Of a stretch of 64,000 nt of DNA, positions 41,131 to 52,385 are shown one piece after another. The stretch is from Eudorina sp. 2006-703-Eu-15 (Eukaryota > Chlorophyta > Chlorophyceae > Chlamydomonadales > Volvocaceae), in the NCBI GenBank assembly GCA_003117195.1, contig BDSI01000017.1:981362-1045361 (forward strand). Direction: 5' to 3'. Numbering within the stretch: the stretch's first letter is position 1; the number at the start of each line of letters is the position of its first letter. A model generated the notes under the pieces. It saw only the letters and a program-made list of their open reading frames with translations, was not told the DNA's origin and did not search any database. A program made the position numbers and the translations under genes.

Positions 41131-42234
41131 TTGTTGATGACCTGTTTTTCGCGCGTCGGGTCCGCCGCAAAGAGACGATAGCGTTCGACACCATGTGCGA
41201 CCTCCTCATCTGTGACGTTGTGGTTGACGGTTTGGAACCATCTGCGCGGAAAGAGAGGCGCGTGAGTACATGGCGACGCTGGCCAAGGCCGCAGCTGGGC
41301 AGGAAGCTTACTCGCGGCCAGCATCCTTCTGACAGTAGCCGCACATGCCCTCGAATGTATGCACGCCCTGATTACGGAGCTCGCGGCACATGATTCGGGC
41401 GCCCTGAGGGCGGACGCCGTCATTGTCCCAGCCGAGGGCATTCCGGATAGTGGTGTTCACCGACTGCGAGGATGACGCCAAAATCCGGATGACGCTTTGA
41501 ATATGCAGCCTGCCTTGCTCGGGCCCGCGCTCCAAGCTGGCTTTGCCCTTCAGCGTGTTGCGTTGCAACCATTCAGTATACAACTGGAAGTGGATTGGGA
41601 GGATATCCGTGCTGTGAATTGTAATTGTGACACTGATGTCCATTTCCCGGAGGTTGTTTGCGCGGCGATGGCGCTGCTGGCGCTGCTGCTGCTGCCCTGC
41701 TTCGCCCGTGGCCTGCGCGTTTGGCTGAGGCGGGGCACCAGCTGCAGCAGCCGCGTTGTTGGGCTGTAGAACTGCATTCATATCATGGTCAACAATATGC
41801 TGACCGGCTGCTGCAGGCGCCGCATTAGGCGGGTGGGGGACATTCGGGTGCTGGCGCTGGAAAGCAGCCATTTCGGCGTCGGTCAGGTCGTCGGCAAGCG
41901 CTCGCTGAAAAGGCACATAGCCAGCGGAACCTGGCGGCCAGTACGCGCGCTGATTGATTTCATCCCACCGCGGTCCACGATACAGAACGTTGTGTGCAGC
42001 GGCAATGGCAAGCCAGGAAACAACCATAAGGGCGGTCACAGTTGCAAGATTCATTGTAGGGTCTTCCCAGGGCCACCAGCCCTGAGCGAGGCTTCCTTGA
42101 TTGTCTATGTCCATAAGCAAAAACGGCGCCAACAGGCACCCATCGCGCTTTAGGGCGGTGCCGCTGGAGCGGCGAGCAAGCAAATGACCGGCTTGCAGCG
42201 ATTTCCCTGGATCCCGCACCATTCGCGCGCGCAA
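41131..42234 (-). pseudogene. RepB (HUH endonuclease-type) N-terminal part, copy 1
   Basis: Exon 42,234-41,312 and exon 41,241-41,131 are joined by a 70-bp GT-AG intron in matching phase. The HUH-type features are GPEQGRLHIQSVIRI (His-x-Gln metal site) and MCGYCQKDAGRE (Tyr-x-x-Lys nucleophile motif), at the same spacing as in the intact Rep. The intron falls right after the Tyr motif. The N-terminus has a hydrophobic run (MVVSWLAIAAAHNVLY) and a Q/A-rich linker. Translation stops where the replitron derivative inserted. The start codon is uncertain because the frame is open upstream. Confidence 0.75.
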
Positions 42235-42429
42235 CCAACGTCTAATACGTTTTAAACAGCTCTATTCATATTGGGCAAAACATTCCATTGCGGACCGCGC
42301 TTTGCTAGACTGGATTTCCCGAGTCGGGGATTCCGTACGCAGAGGGCCACTTTCTTTTTTCACGCGAGTTTTTGCTGAGCGAAACACGCCAAGCTAACGA
42401 GGGACTAACTGCGACATAATTGGCTTCAA

Positions 42430-43380
42430 GTAATTAGGTAGGGTGCCAGCTTCCGTGAAGCTGTGATAACGGGCTCAGCCCCTGGAGCACAGCGCGGGGC
42501 CGAGTGACGAGCGCTGACGTGGCGCAGCGGGGTGTGAGCGGGGGGAGCGCAAGGCAGGGGCAAGGCACGCGCGCGACCGACAGATAGCAACAGGCGCCAG
42601 CGTTCGGGCCTGAAACCTCGCAAGCACATCCTTTTGAGCATTATTAGGATGTTACAGCGGACCCCGCGGGTCATCGGTGACAGCCCCGGCGACAGCCGAG
42701 GCTTCCTCACCATACACTGCCTAAGTGAACTAACGCCACCATGGCGCTCCGGACAGGCTCCCCAAGTGCATCGAAACACTCCCCGGGTCCACACTACCAG
42801 GGAACCACCCCGTTCCTGAGAACCAACCATGGCAAGGGATAAAGCCCGCTCAGGGGGAGTTAGCCACCAGGGCGCCCCTATTAGCGAAACCACCACCCCC
42901 ACCAAGGCGGGGTCACTTCTCCAGCGGTGGCCCGTAGTCCTGGAGGGCCACGGGGGCTCGCGAGTCACCATCAGGCAAGGGCCTGCCCGTACGGTCCCAC
43001 CGGGCCGAAAAACCGCCCAAACACCTAGCGATAGCTCCACTGGGCGTCAGTGCCCTGTCCAACCGCGGTTTATTACGACAGAATAATAATTTCTACCTAC
43101 AGGGCTTAAGAATCCTGGTCTGACGGAACCGGGCCACGGCATACAAGACGACGGTCCTGCACTGAGCTATGCTGAAGCTTGAGCTATGCTGAAGCTTGTG
43201 ATCATGTTGGATGCGCTCGGCGCGCTCGTCAACGACTTCTTTCGCAACACATTTTGCGTCCGGTCGCTGACCTCAGACGCGCTCCTCTTCGCCCGCCGAC
43301 CGACTACAACGCGCATTCTTGATGCAAGAGGACGCTAGGCGCTCACGGTTGGGCTATGCGCGCGGGCTTGGTTGCGGTGG
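42430..43380. repeat. Tail repeat interrupted by an M element, copy 1
   Basis: 42,430-42,640 and 43,165-43,340 match the continuous tail repeat at 9735-10,105 and 15,970-16,300. The break is at TGAGC, present on both sides (about 42,634-42,640 and 43,160-43,166). Between them lies a minus-oriented M element with about 100 extra bases at its far end. The 17-base GAGCTATGCTGAAGCTT is duplicated in tandem near 43,165. Confidence 0.65.
42641..43160 (-). mobile_element. M repeat, copy 3
   Basis: Reverse complement of 26,534-26,976 over about 420 bases (ATTAGGATGTTACAGCGGAC onward), then a different end in place of the AGGGTGGTCAC units. Almost identical to 57,677-58,195, with which it was duplicated. 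Confidence 0.7.
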
Positions 43381-43716
43381 CAGGGCTGGTGCGGCCGTTC
43401 TGCGACCTTCGCCAACTACTTGTGCCCCGGTAGACCCTGGCAGGCAACTGTAACTTTCAGAGGCATCAAGTACAGTGCACAGCCTCACTCAGCGGAAATG
43501 AGGGGAACTGAATGGGACTGAGGGGAACTCAGTGGTCACGTTTCCTGGTCCCCCTCTCACCAAGTTTAGCGCATTTTGGTTCCAACTCCGATTGGGTTTC
43601 AGGCAATGGTTGCAGATGACGCACGCACGGGGTTCTGGTCCATTTTCCCATCAGTACCCAGCAATGAATCCGATCGCGTGTCGCCCGCCCTTGTGCCCTA
43701 ATAAACCGGTTATACC

Positions 43717-43812
43717 ATGCGGGAACCAGCCATCAAACCCAACGCTTCTGATTTTGATGCTTTTCATAAATTTGTGAATCGGGGGTTGTACGACCGTTGG
43801 GCCGAACGGGAG
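43717..43812 (+). CDS. Possible first exon in the tail repeat
   Basis: ATG at 43,717, just after AATAAACCGGTTATACC, opens MREPAIKPNASDFDAFHKFV followed by NRGLYDRWAERE and meets a GTAAGC donor at 43,813. The copy at 58,759 is the same. The kinase-side copies (10,264 and 16,671) start alike (MRKPATKPNASGSDS) and then diverge. No downstream exon could be placed. Confidence 0.3.
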
Positions 43813-44840
43813 GTAAGCGTGACTATCATGCTGCAGGTATGGCTTGATGTGCGGCGTTCCGCAGGTGGCGGCTTGGATGGTGAGTTAGGTTCTGTGCTGC
43901 ATCGGCGAGCTCCTGTAACAGTGACCTGATTGTGTCATCACAGAATGAAGCAATTTCATAGGCAAACCAGGAGTCAACTCCCACCATATGTAGTCACCTC
44001 CCACGGTATCACTTTACCGACGTGCGTGAGGTTGGCGCGCGTGATCGTCAAATGACCCGTTCACATTCCACGGCAGCAATTAAACGCCGAGAATGCAGCA
44101 CAACAGATTCATAGTTTAGCCGAGACGGATATGTACCAGCCTCTGCCCCATGCGCCTCAAGAGCATATCCGTGACGTCCTCTCTCCCAGGGGGGGGAGCT
44201 CGGTGGGGCCCAGCAGGGCCCCCTCGGCGGCCTCCCACCACCCCGATTGGATGTCATGTCGAAACGCCTCTAGGGCCGCCTCGCACTCCCTCCACCAGGT
44301 CAACTCCTGCCACCCGTCAGCTCCTACCCCCAAGCACTCCCCAACAAAACTGCCCAGCCCCGGCGACGCCCTCGCTGGGTGCGGTCGGTTGGGGGGTGGG
44401 GGTGTCGCGTCTGCGTTCCTCTCCCAGGGTGTGAATTGCAAGAATTGCAACATTGGCGCGGTCTCCTTGCAAGCTGTGCAAACTTGTTATCCAGCCAGCC
44501 AGCCAGCCAGGAAGCCAGCCTCTCTCCATTACGGAGGGGCACAAGTGGCTCTCGCCATGATCGCCGCGTTCCCACACGCGAACATTGTGTTTCGTCTACG
44601 CCCAGAACAGCCGACATTCGGAACGGTATAAGCGGGCCAGTGATGAACGGCCCGCAGGGCCGAACAGCTCCGCACATGGCTGGACGGCAGAAATCTGGGA
44701 ACCTCTCCCGCTCCTACCGCTGATGGCATTCCTGGTTCATCACCCACACAACACCACCGCCGCCCGCATCACCACCCACGGTGTCGTGTGGGTCCGCACT
44801 GGCCTGGATAAGGCCCCAGCGGCGAATCCGCACCTAGTCC

Positions 44841-44911
44841 GTCTGGCCAATACCGCCACCTGCCATGCAATGTCCTGTACATGGCATGGCAGGTGGCGGT
44901 ATTGGCCAGAC
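44841..44911. repeat. Perfect 28-bp inverted repeat, copy 2
   Basis: Arms 44,841-44,868 and 44,884-44,911 with the same 15-base loop as at 6272-6342. Conserved between copies although flanking bases differ slightly. Confidence 0.9.
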
Positions 44912-45018
44912 AGCAGACACGCCGTCACCCAAACTCCAAGTCAACCAAACTCCGACACCACCACCGACACCATGACGCTTTGCAGCATCCACCCACAGCA
45001 CGCATCCACTCACCAGCG

Positions 45019-46580
45019 CTACTCGCCCCGGTCCTTGTCACGAGCTGCAACCAGCAGATCATGGCAGCGGCGCAGCAACCGGACAAGCACAAGTGCAGGC
45101 ACGAACAGCGCCATGCACGGCTTGTGCGGCACGTTGTCGAGGCAGTACTGCACGTCGCAGTCACGCGCCACGCCCTCCTGCCGGCGAGCACGCTTCCGGC
45201 TGCCACCGCACGTCGACGCCTGCCCGGTCAGCCCCGTGACGCCGTCGTCAGCCGACCACTTGACCGTCTCCACCACAACCTCGCCGCTGGCCTCCGCAGC
45301 CGCTGCTGGTGCACTGCTGCCGATGCCACTTGCGTCACCTTGCTCCGCTGCTGTTCTGATGTCCCGCGGGTTGCTATTGGTTCCGTGCTCGTGCCACATG
45401 ATGCCCGAGTGCATGCCAGCCAGGAAGCGGAAAGGTGGACCGAAGGCCACAGCGCCGCCGCTGCAGTTGGGGAGCCCCCCTGCACACAACGTGTAGGTGG
45501 TTTGGAGCTCGGCACAGGATGAATTTGACAGGTCAAAGTCATACCGGCAGTTGGTATCAAGTACCGCACACCGAGCACCAACCTGATCGAGCTACTATTC
45601 CCTCCCATCACGTGATGCGTGCAAGCGTCAAGTAGTGGGGTGTGAGGGCCGCCGCCGTGACCTGCCTGAGTACGAGCCGAACGCCTCGTCCGCATCCTCA
45701 CTGAGCCAGCAGACTTCACCCGCGGCGAACAGGGGGGTAGCTGACTGCTTGAAGCCCATGACGGTCTCGTCTGCCGCGAGCGGAAAGCCGATCATCGTGA
45801 TCGGGATGCCAGGCATCAGCCCTAGGCCAGCGTTCACCCTGTGGTGGACAGGCAGAGGACCAGGAGGCCAAGGGAGTGTGTGAGCATGTACAACACGCAC
45901 AACATGACTGGCATGGGCATGGATACATACATCCGAGTCGCGGTTGAAGATGGAACCTACATCAACATCAAAGGCAACCACACGAGAGGCATGTGCGCCT
46001 TGCGTGACGACTGGAGCCGGCTGCGCAGCAAGTCCTACACAGGAGTGTTGCTGTGCCAGTGTTCGCGTGCCCCACCAGTGGCAAAGCTGGCCGAGACTCA
46101 CTCGAAGGGGATTGCTGTCCGCAGCACGTCAGGCAGCTCTGTGCCGTCGTCCAGCAGCAGCACCGTGACGTCGTACTTCGGGAAGCTGGCGAGATGCCTG
46201 CAAACGGGCCCGTGGCCGAGTCCAAGTCGCGCGAACTAATACAGAGGCACGTACAGGCAAATTAGGGGCAAACTACTGAGCCGAAAGGTGTCCGGTCCGT
46301 TTAACCCATTCAGCTGCGGTTCGTCACGCAGAGGAGGAGCAGGGAGTGGCGATACCGTCGTAAACACTTGCCTGAGCCTGTGGCCGCACACTTCGAAGCT
46401 CGTCACGTCGATACTCTGGCCGGGCTTGGCGTTCATGCAGTGGCGCGCGGCCAGCACGTATTTCCGGCCTTTGAACCTGACCAGGCAACAGGAGCCGACG
46501 GTCTCGCCCGCGTCCACCAGGCGCATCACATTAAAGCCGGAAACCTCCGCGAGCTGTGACGCGGCGGCTGTGATGCACAA
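45019..46580 (-). CDS. Chymotrypsin-like serine protease module P2
   Basis: Exon-like blocks from high to low coordinate: 46,580-46,368 (GETVGSCCLVRFKGRKYVLA then ARHC, catalytic His); about 46,190-46,102 (YDVTVLLLDDGTELPDVLRT); about 46,030-45,930 (RVVAFDVDVGSIFNRDSDVC, likely catalytic Asp); about 45,830-45,640 (IPITMIGFPLAADETVMGFK); and about 45,595-45,019 (LCAGGLPNCSGGAVAFG, catalytic Ser), then a basic tail to a stop. This order is that of trypsin-fold peptidases, with a DegP-like strand-Asp region. The GT donors after the first two blocks are clear, but I could not make all splice phases agree, so exon ends are tentative. No base is lost relative to P3. The likely N-terminal modules upstream are the S1 remnant, then S2 (47,511-49,360). 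Confidence 0.6.
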
Positions 46581-47139
46581 CAGGGCACCAAAGCAGAGGC
46601 AGGGTCACTGGGCGTGTACGGCAGGGGCCCGGGGAGCTGGAAACAGGGACAACAAGTTTTCGTGGCACGTGTTGCAACATACACAGGAAATGTCATCAGA
46701 GAACACCACGCGCACGCACACAAGCTAGGACAGACCTACCCTGCTGCGGCTGCTGGTCGCGCTGCTGGTGCTCCGCGTCCTGCCCGCTGGCGTGTACACC
46801 TGCAGGTGGCACGCAGGCGGGGGCGCGGCCAACGTACATTAAGGGCACGTACATTAAGGGCTAGTGGCGCTCTGGAACACTTGTAAAAGACAGCGAGCGG
46901 CCCGCGAGGCACAATACCACGACCTCAACTTCCTCGAATAAGCCCTGAAGGTGACACGAACAAACTCATCCAACACAGGCCAAAGGCTGAGCTGGGCGCC
47001 ACACGCGACTACCTCAGGAAGTACTGCTGCTCGCGCCCGCGCCTGCCATGCCAGCGCCCGCCCGACCTGGACCTGCACCCGCCGCACCTGCACCCGCCCC
47101 ACCTGCACCCGCCCCACCTTCGCCCGCCCCATCGCATCC

Positions 47140-47510
47140 CTCAGCACACGCCAAAGCGCACGCCCACCCACGCTCACCAAGCTGGCCACGCAGGGGCTCC
47201 GCACCGGGAGCGCTGGTGCTGGCGCCTGAGGGAACAGGCAGAGTGTGTGCGATACGATGTGTGGGCGTGCATGTGGGTGGGCGGGTCGGGTGGCCGGCCT
47301 CCGTTGTGAGGGGCCCTGTGCACGGCCTTGCTAGTCCGCGCCAGTGAGACCATTGAGGGTCAGAACTCAGAACTACACACCCGCCCCAATACGTGATAGC
47401 CCCACTCTGCAGCCGGTTCCCAACAAACCGCGTGCCGATCCCCACCCCGATAGCCTCGTGGAAATGCTCAACAACAGCAGCCAGCCGTGAGCCTGCTGGG
47501 GGAGGAAAGC
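47140..47510 (-). repeat. S1 remnant with internal deletion
   Basis: Begins at the same GCATCCCTCAGCACAC border as the other S1 copies, but about 130 bases present at 62,415-62,550 are missing near 47,371. Keeps a diverged EHFHEAIGVGIGTRFVGN (S1: EHFDEAIGVGIGTRFVGN). Confidence 0.55.
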
Positions 47511-48181
47511 AGTGAGACTGCAGCTTCAAGGTCGCGTGCAACTACCTTTATCCGCATTGAGGATGTTAATCGGTCTATCGGGCAATCGGTTGCCACTGGA
47601 ACCCGCACAGCAGTGCCCACAGCGGCAAAGGTAGATCCCGGCGAATGCCACTATTCCGCCGCGCTCTTTGTGGTAGCCCACCCCCGTACACATTCAACCG
47701 CTAAAGCTGGTGCTTTTGCGCCGCTACGAGCGTTTCCACGAGCGGTCCTATTAAACGCACGCGGGCGTTGCAACGAGCAGCAGTTCTTCTGGCACCACAG
47801 GCGAATTCTCCTACACTTGCTTTTTGAAGAAGACCGCACGAACTCCATGATTGCCTCATCGTCAGCGCCTGACGGAAAGAAGGCGAGGCAAAAAGCCGAA
47901 TTCGGCCCCCTTCACGCCGAGCGCCTTCGCGGCAGCTTTGAATTCAGCAGCAGCAGCCTCGCGGCTGACTATGCTGCTCATCCTTGCGTTGAGGTGTTGG
48001 GTGCGAGAGTGCTCACATTGACCGAAACTGTGGAAAGGCGGATTACCGATGCTGAGAACGATGTATAGCGAGATTGCTTTTGCGTCTTATACGGAACTGT
48101 GACTGAATTGCGGCGCAGCTAGAGCCGGAAGTTGCGGCACATCGCGATGTACCATTTGCGCCCTCCATGCCAGCTAGTCCG
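47511..48181 (-). pseudogene. Diverged N-terminal module S2, copy b
   Basis: Same as 20,430-21,100 at an offset of 27,081 bp with almost no differences, including the frame break in the middle exon. Here the module stands upstream of the protease P2 instead of a kinase. Confidence 0.5.
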
Positions 48182-48183
48182 CT

Positions 48184-48706
48184 TGTAACAAAGCCAGGGC
48201 CCTATAGGGTCCCTGTCGTACTGTTGCAAAGGCGTAACCCGGGATGCTCAGTTGGGCCTCGCATCGTTACATTCTCCCCTCCTTAGGATACTTCGTCCCG
48301 AAGTATGGGAAGTGTGGAACTTGCTTGCTAGGCACCTCACAACGGGTCCAGGCTTTGCTGGCTCTATATCCACCGCTTTGCAGTGTCACCTCCCTAGGCC
48401 CCAACTTACCTAGGTAACCGATGCACTTAGGCACCGGGCGAGGAATGTATTACCCCTTTGGACGCTTTTTAGACATCGCATCGACCACTGACTGAGCACA
48501 GAGACCTCCAACCCGTGACTCGCACAGATTTACTCTTTACACCCGCCTGGTACTTTGCCAGGATCGAACCGCCGACCTTGCCAGTGACAAGGAGCGTACG
48601 GCCCCGTCTCGATGCCATTGTAACAAAGCCAGGGCCCTATAGGGTCCCTGTCGTACTGTTGCAAAGGCGTAACCCGGGATGCTCAGTTGGGCCTCGCATC
48701 GTTACA
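48184..48706 (-). mobile_element. TRIM (miniature LTR retrotransposon), 523 bp, copy b
   Basis: Identical in structure and position within S2 to 21,103-21,625, including the CCGCT duplication. It was carried along when S2 was duplicated, so it is not an independent insertion. Confidence 0.85.
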
Positions 48707-49055
48707 CCGCTCCCGTGAGACCATGTGTGAGACCATGTAAGGCAAGCATTTAAGGTTAGAATTCAGACTACGCAAGGCTTTAAGCCGTTTTGAGGGTGTT
48801 TTCGTGGAAAGGAGGATTTCGTGTAGCCTGGATGGTAGCCCCGCCTCCCACTGCGTGGCGCTGTTTTGACGCCCCGAGCGTGCCAACTACCCATGTGCCT
48901 ATGCTGTGCTGCGCACTTCGCGGTAGCTCAAACTGCCGCGGGACTGCATACCGGGGGACACTAGAGCCGGAGTCTTAGCGGGTTTGCGGCACATCGCGAT
49001 GTTCGAGCACTTCTAACGACCTTCGCCCTACACACGCATGGCTGGGCTGACTTAC

Positions 49056-49360
49056 CGTGTGAGACTTGCACCTCGATTTGCGCATCGGCTGGCATGTCCG
49101 CTAAAGTCAACCCACTCGTGTGATCCCAAGCCTGGACTACTCCTTTCCGAAGCAGCGTGACCGAAGGTCCGACAGGAAGGCCGAAGTACCCGCAGACCGT
49201 AGGTACATGAAGCTTCATGCCCTGCATATGACACCTGCGTCAAGCCAGCGCAAGAGTAAACATCCCAGATGGTATTATAGTTGTCCTTGCTTACATTAAC
49301 CAGTCCGAACCGCGCTCTTGCATCCTGTAACGAGACCTCGACCGACACTTCCAGCTCCAT
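49056..49360 (-). CDS. Two header exons of the S2 module, copy b
   Basis: Exon 1 49,360-49,295 and exon 2 49,221-49,056, with the same ATG, 73-bp intron and GTAAGT donor as 21,975-22,279. Copy identity ends at 49,494, shortly upstream of the ATG, where the two loci get different upstream sequence and so different promoters. Confidence 0.5.
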
Positions 49361-49494
49361 ACAGCTTTTAGTTGGTAGGCTGGGTCGAAAGACACGGAGA
49401 CTCAGACGAAATTGGCGTGGCGCTTTGCTGCCAACTCACAAAACCGGGATTATGTCAAATCAGTGTGGTGGAAGAGACCGCGAAACATTGTACC

Positions 49495-50183
49495 GGAACA
49501 ATAACTTGTGAGTCAGTACGTCAAAAATAGCCATTATATGCAGCATTGCAAAGTATCTTCGACTTGTACGTACATTACATCCCAGAGCTTTATAGAGAAT
49601 GTGTTAGTTTAGTAGTTTGCGTTGCGACAAAACTGGTTCAGCACGGCCGTGTACGGTCCATATAAAGGCTCAGAGAAGCTGACGAAGGGTGTGGGAAGGA
49701 GTGGACGCGGGGCAATGCAACGGATAGGCGAAGATATAGATGAGCGCTGAAGCGTTGCGGGAGCGCGAAGCGTGGCATTAGGGGTGTTTCTATGGGCCTG
49801 AAACCACGTTTTTGCTACGCAAAGTGTTTCTATGGGAGGTGGTCGTACCACTGTGGCGTAGTAAATTTTGCTACGGCGTAGCAAATTTACCACGGCCATT
49901 TTGGCCCGTCGTAAATTTGCTACGCCGTAGCAAACCGTAGTATGGAGCTAGCGGAGCTAGTGGAGCGAGCTTGTTACTGAATGTATTGATTTCCCTGGAG
50001 CGACGTTGTGCTTGGAATACGCGGGCTTTTCCGTTGGCCAACTTTCCATAACAAGGAACGTTGGCACAGTATAATTTGCCTTCACCAGCACTACCTAAAG
50101 ATACTAGCTGTATAACGAGTAGATCAGACTTGAATACCTCAAAGCCATTCCTTTCAAGTGCGTAGCCTTGCAGTTCTGTGTCC
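49495..50183. repeat. AT-rich spacer with nested palindromes
   Basis: No gene seen. Inverted repeat arms at 49,867-49,890 and 49,911-49,934 (24 bp, exact, 20-base loop); each arm is itself nearly palindromic (TTTGCTACGGCGTAGCAAA). GTTTCTATGGG occurs twice just upstream and resembles CATAGAAACA sequences near 33,825 and 33,908. Possibly a small foldback element. Confidence 0.6.
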
Positions 50184-50420
50184 ATGGACGGCCCGGGCCC
50201 GCCCTCCCAGAACGGCGACAATTTCGACGGGCCTCAACCCAATCAGAACCAGTACTGTTTGCCGTTAGTGCACGACCTTATTGGCCAGCCCGGGGTGCCG
50301 CTTAGCGTGCTTGCTGGTCGGCACATGGCGGGACACATGACGGGGCCGCAGCCGGACCCTGCTTCATTGGCGATGACGATGGCTCATGCTCACCAACAGA
50401 ATGTTTACATCAGGCCGTTC
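50184..50420 (+). CDS. Possible 5' exon of an unidentified gene
   Basis: ATG at 50,184 opens MDGPGPPSQNGDNFDGPQPN, then QYCLPLVHDLIGQPGVPLSV and MAHAHQQNVYIRPFEV, and runs into the Harbinger 3' region at about 50,420. It looks like genuine protein, but the gene is cut or unfinished. No family recognised. Confidence 0.35.
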
Positions 50421-50424
50421 GAAG

Positions 50425-52033
50425 TTACAATCCGCGCAACGACGTGTTCACCCAGCGCACCACGGCCTCACGAATCTCAAGCGCATCCCCCACGTCACTG
50501 TACGGCAACTGGCCGCCGTCACCTTCGTTTCCAGATGTGATCAGTGCTGTCACCCTCGCCTTCTCCCAATTAGTGTACTGCTGCAGCAGCTTGAAGTACT
50601 GCTCATCCCGCACCGGCTCCTCAACCCTGCCGTCAACGCACATGTTGTGCAAGATCACACACGCAAGGATCACGCTGTGAGTGTTCTCCTCCGAGATCTC
50701 CATTTCCTTCAAGAGCACACGAAACCTATTCTTCAACACCCCAAACGTGTGCTCGGCAATCACACGGGTCTTGGCATGCTTGACGTTGTACTTGGAGCGT
50801 TGGTTACTGCCGCGCAGCTCCAGTTCCTTGAAGGGGGTGAGGATAAAGGGGTGCGGATTGTAGCCGCTGTCGCCCAGTATCAGCAACGGCGCCCGAACGC
50901 CGCCAATTGGCGGGCCCCAGTCGACCAGCTTCCGACGGAGCGGCCCCCCATCTTGCAGTTCGTTGAAAAGTTGTGTTGCCCGTAACTGAGTGCTGTCGTT
51001 GTTGCGCCCGCCATAGCCCACGAGAACATCGATAATCTTGCCCTTGTTGTCCATGAATGCGTGTAAGAGCACTGCAGGGTTGAGCATTAAAGGGCATGGT
51101 AGGGCGGGATAAGGATCGCGAAGGGTAGGACAGGATAGGGTAGGGTAGTCCAGGGCAGGGAACCGTACGGCTGGGTATGGCAGGGACAGCCAGTGCAGGG
51201 CAGGTTATGACAGGTTACGACACATACAGTCGGCCAAGGAAAGGCCAGCAACTGAATATATCTCATGTGTATAAGAACCTTTCAAACCCTACGCGCTTAA
51301 TTCAGAACGCACCGGAGTTAAAGCCCTTGTAGTTGAAGTATTTCTCCCCAGCATTATGAAAGCGCTTTATGGCGATATGGGAGCCATCCATACAAGCGAA
51401 CACGTTGGGGATGCCTGGCGTGTTATCAGAGCGACCCATCTGCTCGAATGCAGCTACCACCGCCGCCATACCCTCTTGGTCCTGAGGGGGCCCTGGGACA
51501 CGGTCACGCAGGTTCTTGGTGATTGCCTGAGCCACCTCGGCAACACATCGATGAACCGTTGCCTTGCCGCGTTGCGCCTGACGGGACAGGGCTGCGTAAG
51601 TACCGCCACCCGCGAACCAGCACAGGGCGATGTAAACTTGCTCCCTCACGCCGAGACCACGGTTGCCATGGGGCTCTAAGTCTGGGGTACATTTCTCTAC
51701 AATAGTGTCAAAGATCTCCTTGCTGACATGTAATTCCAGCCTGAAACGAGCATCGTCCCAAGCGTCGAGACATGTGGCAGTTGGCTCTGTGCGGATACGC
51801 TTAACCCGGTTCGCTGAATAGAAGCGCCGGCGGGGAAGAGGAATAAGGCCGCCAAGGATGTCATCTCCGTCCTCCTCATCGTCGTCATCAGAGAAGAGTT
51901 CTAACATCATGACGGCTGTCTGCACGACGATGAAGAAGCCGGCCATAGACAACAATAGCAAATTGAACGCCTGCATTTGTTGCTGCTGCAACAACAGGAG
52001 AAGGGCAATGGCCTGCTGGTTTGTGGGTGCCAT
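50425..52033 (-). CDS. PIF/Harbinger (DDE) transposase, apparently intact copy H2
   Basis: Exon 52,033-51,313 and exon 51,071-50,425 are joined by a 241-bp GT-AG intron to give 455 residues with no stop. The DDE triad is visible: Asp in NVFACMDGSHIAIKRF, Asp in LLILGDSGYNPHPFILTPF, and Glu in IAEHTFGVLKNRFRVLLKEM, followed by the family's CVILHNMCVD. The N-terminus has a leucine/glutamine run, a hydrophobic stretch (MAGFFIVVQTAVMMLELF) and an acidic run. The intron position in FNS-VLLHAFMDNKG matches the Harbinger fold. By family it cuts and pastes DNA with 3-bp duplications. I did not find the terminal inverted repeats or a Myb-like partner ORF. Confidence 0.95.
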
Positions 52034-52385
52034 TTCGGAAGTGACTTCACTGTGGTGGCACTCGCTCGCTGAGTCTAGGTTGAATACATTAGTTGAATGC
52101 AGAGAAGTACATATCTAAGCGTTAATATTTATGCGTGGTTCCGCTTGGTTCCTAGACGCCCATAGAAACAGGGCTTGTACGGTTGCTATGCGGTTGCTAC
52201 GCCTTACCATGTACGAGGTCTGCGACGCCGAAACCAAAAGTCATAGAAACACCCCTATTGCGAGAACGTTCACCGGGGACCATTGAGAAGGGTCCAGACA
52301 GGAGCGCCGGTGTATGTTACAGAGGTAATTAGCGCATATATACAGGATATGTACAATATGTACTGGCGTTGGCGAGCCGGTGAAC

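Noticed and set aside
44585..45496. Long plus-strand open frame over the protease module (also 59,624-60,541 and 6312-7055)
   Set aside because: It lies opposite the serine-protease exons and is rich in R, S, T and H, as antisense GC-rich coding DNA usually is. The protease motifs on the minus strand explain the region.
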